Shown here: positions 48,301 through 57,300 of the stretch, in pieces
How positions within the stretch are numbered: position 1 is the first letter of the stretch
How the letters are laid out: the number at the start of each line of letters is the position of its first letter
Translations under genes and position numbers: made by a program
Assembly: GCA_013396525.1 (NCBI GenBank)
Contig: VWYX01000735.1
Coordinates: 62,001-126,000, forward strand
DNA from: Chaetorhynchus papuensis
Taxonomy: Eukaryota > Chordata > Aves > Passeriformes > Rhipiduridae
Direction of reading: 5' to 3'
Length of the DNA stretch: 64,000 bases
Notes under the pieces: model-generated
What the model was told of the DNA's origin: nothing
The model's database searches: none
What the model saw: the letters and a program-made list of their open reading frames with translations, nothing else

Positions 48301-51300
48301 AGCAGCACTGGATGCAGCACATTTAAATCTTAAATATATGCATATATTATGTGATAAAGATATTTTAGAGTATTCCACAAACCTCTGCAGAGCACTCGAC
48401 AGTAATAGTTCAGTAACAGTAAACTATCAGTAATCGTTTAGCACAACAGCTGCCCTTTTATTACAAAAGAAACCCAAACCCAAAACAAAAAAACAAGCAA
48501 ACAAAAAGAGAGCTGCACCACAAGCAGAGCAGCCAGGAGGAGCAGGGAGAGCTGCGAGTGCCTGCTGATGCTCAAATACCAGATTTGGTCTGAGTGTTTA
48601 TTCGTAAAAAAGGGTTTTGGGGTGAATTTTAAGGCTCAGGTTTGCACCCCGTGCCTCACAATGGGCTTGGGCTGCTGCTGCCCCTCTTCACCCCAGCCCT
48701 TCCAGGTGGGAATTGGCTCCCCCAGCTCCTCCCTGCAGGGCTCGAACCCCTCGGCATCGCTCAGGTGAAGGGAAGCGGAGTCCAGCAAGCTGAAAGTGGG
48801 GTTTGGGTTCATTTGTTTGAAAGCCTGTCCACAATTAATAAATATCCCCCTGGGGACTGGAGATATTTGAGGGACCTGAGGGACTGGAACCAGGCCTGGC
48901 TCCTCCCCAGGCCAGCTCCACATCAACAGTGAGAGGAATGGCTCCGGTCCCACCAAGCCTGTGCCAGCAGAGACTCTGCAAAAGTTGAATCAACATTTGC
49001 CACAGCAGGGGATTTTTCAGCTGCTCTTTTTAAATGCTGAATTTTCTTTTTCATTTCGATGCTTAACTCATAAAAACTGAATTTATTTGGGTTGGGTGCT
49101 GATGCCTGCAAGCACAGCTGCTCACCAGCTCTCTCTGCTTGCTATGTAAATGCATGAGAAGAGGATTTAAAAGCCTTTTCCAGCCTGCCCAGCACCAGGA
49201 TTTGGGTTTTCTTCCTCTCTGACTGCTGTGGTGATGCAGCCAGGGTGCCCCAAACCCCGACACCCTCCCAAAGCAGAGGTGGGCAGAGTGGTCTCGTGTT
49301 CTCTGCTTTGCAGAGGAGAAACCCTCCAGCACAAGAGAGGGGCTTTGGCTCCATGTGAGTGCAATCAAATTCTTGGGAAGGGGCTGCAGGCTCAGGGAGC
49401 TGCTCCTTGGTCAGCCTTTGCCTCCAGGTGTGGCCAGCAGGAGCAGCTGGGATGTGCTGCTGAGGGAGCCTGGGCACGGCAGCTTCACCCAGAGCTTGCC
49501 CAGCCCAGTCTGGGGCTCCCGAGGTGGCCCTGGAAGAGCTGAGTTGGAATTTTGCTGCTCCCTATTTGTAATCCCTGGATTTTGCTCTCACTGATGTGTT
49601 ACTCAGCCTAAAGACCATTTACCAAACTGAACTGTGCGAGCAGAGCAGCCCCAGAGTCACACGAGCTGCCACTGCTGGGAAATTCATTTCCACCAGCCGA
49701 GTTTTAAGCCACATTCACTTCAGACATGCTCAAACTGTGGCTCCAGCCCTTTAATCCTCATTCTCCTAACTGATTTTCCACTTGTTGTGTGCAGTAACGA
49801 ACACGTATAAAAGCAAACTTAATCTGGGTGTTCCCACTGCTGCTGGAAGCCTCTCTCCTTCTGGAACAGATGGCAGGAACAGACACTGCTCCCAACAAAA
49901 TTAATTTACGGGAATTCTCCCTAAAGACCCTGTGGTTTGGATCCCTGTGTGATCCATCCCTGCTGTCCCCCCCCACGAATGAACAACTGGATAATGGGAT
50001 TAGCACAGAGGGGCACCACTGGCCTGTGCAACCCCGCTGGTGCTGCTCAGGTAAATTCCCTTTCCTGCACAAACGCACCCCTGGGAGGGGATGAAATATT
50101 TCCTGACAAGCACCAGGAGCTGCCTGGGAGCCGCTCGCTCGGTTCTGGCCGAGGAAACATCAGCTCCGGGTGAGAGGATCCAAGCAGTGACCACAAACGT
50201 GGAGAGGAGCAGTGGAAGAGAAAGGTTCTCCCTCCTGGGGAGGTAATTCCAAGGTAATTCCAAGGAAGCTGTGCCAGCCATCACTAGAAAATATCCCTGC
50301 CTTCCACACCTTCAGGGCTGATGACAGGAATTTTCACATCAAGCTGTGGGGTGGGTTAAGAACATTCATTTTAACACTTCTGGCCTTAGGTTTAGGAGAG
50401 TTTCAGCACCTCCAGGGTCCAGAAAGAACAATTCCAGGGAAGAAGATTTCCATCCCTGATCATGGGGCTGGTTCCCGTAACTGAGGTTTCACTCCGGGTG
50501 TGAAGAGTCTGAACTGCAGGGAATGCTCAGAGCCCTTCCCAGCCACTGCTCAGTTACTCCTCAGCCGAGAGTTAAACAGGGCAGGGCTTTCCTTAAACTT
50601 GGAAATGAAGCTGAGTTTATCCCCCCAGCCCAGAGCCAGGGCTGCTTTAACTGGTTTAACCCACTTTCTAAAGACTCACTCACTCGATGAGCCCAGAATT
50701 AGCCCGAGCCTTTATGGGACATTTTATTGGCCGAAGCAAATCTGACCTGGTGAGATTTACCAGGTTTATTAGCAGCAATAACAATTTTACTGTCAACAGC
50801 AGTAAATCAGGGTTCGTTGGGAACTCCACCACTTTTATCTGGAGCAAGCAATTAAAATGTCAAAGTTTTCATTGGATGTGATTCTTACCTTCCCTGTTTA
50901 ACTGGGGAATGCAAAGCTGCCAGTTCAGAGAATTCTAAAATCCTCAGTAAAATTCAAACGGACCAAGGATGTTTGGGGAGCCACAGCTTTGGGGGCTTGT
51001 TTTGTCTACAAAACAGATCCATTTTCATGGGGACACGTTCACACCTCTGGGGGTTTGTTTTGTCTACAAAACAGATCCATTTTCATGGGGACACGTTCAC
51101 ACCTCTGGGGGTTTGTTTTGTCTACAGAACAGATCCATTTTCATGGGGACACGTTCACACCTTTGGGGGTTTGTTTTGTCTACAGAACAGATCCATTTTC
51201 ATGGGGACACGTTCACACCTTTGGGGGTTTGTTTTGTCTACAAAACAGATCCATTTTCCAGCGCGCACATTCAGCAATTCTGGCAATTCTCCGTAATGCA

Positions 51301-54300
51301 ACATCCATTTTTCTGGTAACGAGTGAAAATACCACGGAGCGGAGGAGAAGGTCGGAGCAGAAATTGGACTGACAGAGTAATGCACACCACAAACCTGGAC
51401 ACCAATCCAGCCGCTCACTGAGCCCATTTCTGCCTCATTTTCCTCTCCTTTAGCACTTCTGCCTCACCGATGGTGTCTCTGCGTTTCCCCTCTTTATTTC
51501 CAGGGGCAGCTGCTCCAGACCCTTTCTCATTGACTAAAAGCACACATTTCCCTGGAGTTTATTTTCCTTTTCTTCCTCCCATTATTACCCCAGCCGCGGT
51601 GGGGATAAGGGGCAGAAACGACTCCTGAGTGATCCCAGCTCTCCCTCCCCACAAGGTGCTGGGGGGAGAACTGCAGGGTGCAATCAGAAATGCAACATTT
51701 CCCTGGGTTTTTTACAGCCCCTGCAGCAGATTTTTAAACACGGCCCACTTCAAACCTCTCCCTCCAGGAGCAGCCTGGTTATTGCCACTTTAAGGCATCC
51801 CCGTTGTTTTCCTGTTAAGATCCAGCTCTCATCACAAAAAGCCTGTTTAAAGCTAAGCCAAACCCCACCAAATTATTACTTGCAGCAGATTTTCTCTCCC
51901 CAGCAACCATTTATTGTAATATTTTTAGGTTTGCCTTTTTCTCTGTCTTGTTTTTCGAGGAGAAAAGTAGTTACTGGGAAATTAAGCAACAATCTGCTTT
52001 TGGTTTGGAAGAACATGACTTGAAAATTGTCTGAAAACCAGGATTTCTCAGCAAAGAGCCCAGAATTTGGATAAAAAGCCACGCTTTTGAAAATTTAGCA
52101 AATAAAAGAAAGCCACTTAAGGCGTTCAGGGGGAGAAGAGCACCCGGACCAACACCTCCAGCAACCACGGGAGCTGAGCCCTTTGCATCCCCCATCCCAA
52201 AGCTTTTTCTTGTGCCCCTTGTGCCCATCCCAAACCTCACCTCGGCCGCGGGGACACCCTCGGGGGGCCGGCAGTGCAGGACAATCATCCCCTCGATGGG
52301 AACCTCCTTGCCCTGGGGGTCTTGCTCGAAGTTCTTCCGTAGATCTGCAGGGTCGGACGGCAAGAACTCATCACAATTGGCATTCCTGCCCCAAATTCAT
52401 CACAATTGGCATTCCTGCCCCAAATTCATCACAATTGGCATTCCTGCCCCAAAGCGCGGAGGGGGCTGCAGGCTGAGCCACCCTCCTGGATGCCTGGATC
52501 TCAGCATCTCCAGCTGCGTTCCCGTTTCTCTGCTCTCCAAACCCATCTGTGTTGGACACAAGCAGTGCCAGAACCCCCAGCCCCGAGGTCCCATCTCCAG
52601 AGCCTCCCCAAAAGTGGAGAGTTCAACGCAGGAGCCGCGTGGAATCCCGAGGGTGAGTGACTCCAGGCCTGGCCTGCCCAGAGCAGTGTCTGATACCCTG
52701 ATCTGCCCAGATCTCACCCCAAAAGCAGCAGGGAGAAGGGAGAAGGGGCTGGGAGCAATTCACAGAATCACAGAATGAGCTAGGCTGGAAAAGACCTTTG
52801 AGACCATCAGGTCCCACCTGTGACCTAAATCCACGCTGGGGACAAACTGCTCCACTCCGGACACCACTGCCCAGGTGATAATTGAGGTTAAGAAATGTCT
52901 CAGAGCCGCTGCAGCACCTCTGGGTGTGTGGGGGAGACCAGAACAGGCACAGAGAGAGCTGGATCCAGCTGGGATCGCCAGATCCCAGACCCTCCCAGGA
53001 ATCCGGGGAGTTTCCTTGCTGTGGAAGCAAAGCAACCCCTCGGGAACACGGGCCTTGCTGCTCCAGGGTGTTCCACTGGGAGCTCTCATCGTCTCCCCAC
53101 TGTCTCAGGCTCCACGGTGGGGATTTAGTGACTCCATTCCCTGCCTTGCTCACCCCTGATGAAATAGAGCCCCGGCACTGCAGCGCCTCCCCAGATATGT
53201 CACAAAACGCCTCAGGACTCATCCGAGCCAGCTGCTCGCTGCAGAAAGATGCTCTCGGTGCCTGCATTCTCCTCTCCATGACTCTTCGTTAATGCTGATT
53301 TTTCCCCCCCCAGATAACCAATATCTTTTCCAGCTCTCTCTTTAAAGAGGCGTTCATTAACAGCCGGGCTGCGCTCGTGCCTACAAATGCCTTTATTAGG
53401 ATGAGAAACGGGGCAGGATCCGTTTGCTCTGCCTTCCCCTGCTATCACAGAGAAATACTCACCTGCTTCTTTGGAGAAATATAAAGTGCTGCAACGCTGC
53501 GGGCTCGGCTCACAATTCAGAAACTCGGGGATTTAAGTGCAAAATCAAAAACAAGAGGGATGAAGTAAAGCCGCCAGTTCCTCAGTGCTGCGAGAACATT
53601 CTGGGTTCTGCCACAGCCTGGACCTGCAGGGCCTCATCCCTGATCCTCCCCAGGGTGTTCCCCAAGCCATAAATCTGTGCCCCAGGATGTTCCCTCTGCA
53701 GCTCCTGCTGTGCCTGAGGAGCCCCTTCACCTCTGCCCCCCGGAATTGCTGCTTTTCCCATCAAAACCCTCGTCTTTGAGCAGGGACAGCACAGGAACGG
53801 GCAGAGAGGAGCTCAGCTCCCACACAGAGCCTCCAGGCACCCTCAGAACACTCCAGGCTGAGCTGAAGAGCCTCTCCAGAGCGGTGTGGGGTTAATGGGG
53901 TCTCTGGGGCACTGGGAAGAACAACTGGTCCCACAGTGAGGGGTTTAAAAGCCCCAGCACACGGCTGCTCCTGCTCCTGCTCACGCTGAGCTTGGCTCAA
54001 ATTGCCATTTTGTGGGGCTGGGAAATCACAGCGCGGAGAAAAGTCAATAAAAATTCAATTCAGATAAAGGTCCTTTCAGCTCGGCAGTGCAGGGGAATTA
54101 TTAGCTCAGTGTTATGACAGTTAATGCAGTGAAATAAAAAATTGAATTTACACGTATTTAGACATTCAGACTGAATCAGCCAACAAAAAAAAAAATCCGC
54201 CATTAATGAAATGAAGGTTTCCTCACACTGTCCTTTTACTTCTGACAAATGTTTGCTTTATCCTGTTAAATGTTTATCCTGTTAGAAGACACCATTTTAT

Positions 54301-57300
54301 ATTGTCAAGAACTGCTGGAGCACTCCCTGGGAAGGCTCCCTTCAGGGTTTCTCCTGTTCTCCTGCCCTCCCCTCCCAGGGAACATTTCTCCCAGCTCTTT
54401 GCAGGCTCCCCAGGACTGGGAATGGGAGACCTGAGCTGGGAGTTAAAGGGGAAAGGGTTCACCACAGGCTGGGGGAAGCAATCCCTGAATTCCCTGCTGG
54501 TGTCAGGCTCTGGTTCTGTCAGGAGAACATCCCAGGCCTGATTCCAAGAGTGGGATGAGGCTTGGATGGTGAGAGATGCATTTGGGGTTGTCTCTCTGCT
54601 GTTCCTCCGGGGCCATTTGGTGCATTTCCCCTTTTCTGCAGCTCCCAGCAGGGTCTGTGGGTGGTGAGGGACAACACCACAGCACATCAGGGACAAGATC
54701 ATTCCCCTTCCCTAAATGTCTCTGGGGACAGCAGCTCCATCCCTTGTTCCCAGCCACCACCAGCTCAGTGCCCTGCAGGGATGCCAGGAATCCCGTGGCA
54801 GCCCCGGCTCTTTTGGGATGGGTTTGTCCCAGGAAACGAGGGGAATTTTCTTCCACTGCTGACACCTGTGGCTTCCTGGGATGTTCCTGCAGCATCCCGT
54901 GGGGAGGCTTTGTGCAGACAGAGGTGCCTGACCACATCCATGGGTATTTAACCCCAAACCCGGCGTTCCCACCCCAAAACCCCCCGGAAAAACGGGATTT
55001 ACTCACAGGCGATGCGCACGGACGCCTTCCTGCTCTTGGAGGTGCCCAGGTGGCTCCAGGCCACGCACTGGCACCAGTAATCCTCGGGGCCGTGGAAATC
55101 CTCCACCTGCTGCCTCGTCACGTTGATGGAAACCTCCCGGACCTTCAGCCCTGAGCGGGGAGAGGCAGAGGATCAGCAGGGACAGGCAGTGGGGTGACGC
55201 CGAGGGGACCCCAACCTGTCCTTTTAATCAACAGAACGAGGTTTTCAATCAGGGCAAGGCTATAATTACTCGCACAATAAGGCACTGCCACTAATTAAAC
55301 CCTGTAAGACGAGCAGGTCGTAATTCCCCGAGCTCCAGGAATGGCGCTGGGGGTCTGTGCAACGCTCAGCACCTCCCTCAGGACCCTCATCTCCGGTGCC
55401 TCCTTCGCCCAGGATGTTTGTCTGGCACTCAATCACACACAATAAAAGTGTCTCTCAGTCTGACACCTCCGTGCCCTTGGACACCTCCCTGGAGCAGCGG
55501 GGCCCCTCAGAGCAGGAGCATTTCCCTCCGACGGAGCCTGGGGGTGAATTGCAGAGCTCCAGAAGCCTCACAGGCGCCTTTGGTGTCGCACCCCTGGGAT
55601 ATCCCCCAGACCTGCAGCCACCCCGGCATGGCAGCCTTGGGAGTGGAAATCCAATCCAAGCCCGGGTTCAGAGGCACTGGGAACCATTTGAAAGAGTCAG
55701 GAAAACATTAAATGAAAATAGAAAACATTCACGCCGTGTTCCTCCTCCTCTCTCCTCCGGTGCAGTCCCCAGACAGTTATTTCCCCTCCACTGGAAATGG
55801 AGGCAAACCCAATCTCGCCGTATTTCATGCCCGTGGAGTTTATAAAGCCGCAAGAATTCTAAACCTCAACTCCATAAAAATTGGCTTCCACTTAATCTCA
55901 GGCATCATTAACAGCTGGGCATCCGCTCCTCAAAGGACTGGGAAGTCAATGTGCTCCTCTGGCAAGAGCAGGGACGGGGTTCACTGGGGATGCTCCAGAG
56001 AGGGGAAGCTCAGACAAGCTTTAAATGCTATAAAAAACACAGAATATTTGATACTTTTCCAGCAACAGGCAAAGGGGATTTTTACTCCTTTTCGTTAAGC
56101 CTGGCTTGCAATGAAACCCAAAGACAGGGACAGACCCTTCACAGCTCCCCGAGGTGTCTCAAGAATCCCTTCAGTCCCTCCAATATTTATTTCCCCCTGC
56201 AACAAACAAACACAGCTTTCCTGGCTGCTTTTATTTGCATTTTGTTTTCCCCGTGTTGGTGCCGTTTTTAACAAAGCTGTTTACAAAAGCCTCCCTTCAT
56301 TTTCTGACACGGTGACAACAAACCCTGAGGAACAAAGGCTCTGCCAGGGACCCTGCCAGGAAAATGCACCCCCTCACCGAAACCATCCCGGCTCTGCCAG
56401 CCATAAATCCTTTGGATTCTGGCACAAAAGTGTTTTGCTGGGAGATCCGTACAGGTTTTAGGTAAGAGAAGCTCCAGTGGGTTTCCTCAGAGAGGATCTG
56501 GGTGCTGCTGACAGAGCAGGGCTGCCCTGGCTGAGGATTTGGGATGCCCCCAGCCATTCCCACCTCCAAGGAGCAGCTTCCCGAGGGGAAAACCCTCCCT
56601 GGATTATCCTGAGCTGTGCTGACACCCCGCTCACACACCCAGGTCCTGCTCCCAGCTGCTCTGGGGATTTTGGGAAGCAGCAAAGAGAAGCGGAGGTGTC
56701 CCCTGCTCACAAGGCCAGGATTCTGACTCCAAACAAAACATCACCACTTGATGATGAATTTTGGAGAAGATGAAGCCATTTCTTGGCTCCTGGGTGCTGC
56801 AAATTTCTGAGCAGGAGTCAGTGAATTCAGGCATTTACAGTTCCAGATTTATTAAGGTGGAATATTCTCCAGCCCGGCTCTTCCTTTCATTGACACGGCG
56901 TTTAATTAATCTATAAATCAGCCTGTATTTAATGTGGCAAATAAAGAGCACACGGCTTGGGGAAGCTGGCAGTTCAGCGTTTTGAGAACGGGCCAGGTAG
57001 GAATTCAGGTCCTCTTAAAGGCCTCCCAGTTTACCCATAGACAAAATAAATGCATCCAAAAGTGCAGAATCTCGGAATTGCTGGGGTTGGACGGGACCTC
57101 TGGAGAACCCGGGGTCTTCGGGGGAAGTGATGCTTTGTTTATGGAGGAAGTGCATCTGTTTTCATTTGTTTTAGGAACAACGACAGAAAGCAAACCTGTT
57201 GGGAGGAGAGGAATACTCTTAATTTATCACCCCTGTATTTCACCAGCAAACACATCTACCTCCCCTCCTGCACCTCGGGAAACGCCGGGGGAAAATCGTT

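Larger units (their letters stand above)
41670..52240 (-). other. UNC5D: UNC5D intron 4
   Basis: 10571 bp, GT-AG, phase 0. It contains a possible short CR1 trace at 46490-46535, a 58-bp array at 50991-51259, and several AT-rich islands (42230-42500, 45080-45260, 48280-48480). No other gene recognised. Confidence 0.9.
52345..55006 (-). other. UNC5D: UNC5D intron 3
   Basis: 2662 bp, GT-AG, phase 1. It contains a 29-bp triplication next to the exon 4 acceptor and a CR1 fragment at 52758-52850. No other gene seen. Confidence 0.92.

Noticed and set aside
50969..51372. Plus-strand open frames with repeated STKQIHFHGDTFTPLG
   Set aside because: They are translations of the 58-bp array in different frames. 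The array has no spacers, so it is not CRISPR either.
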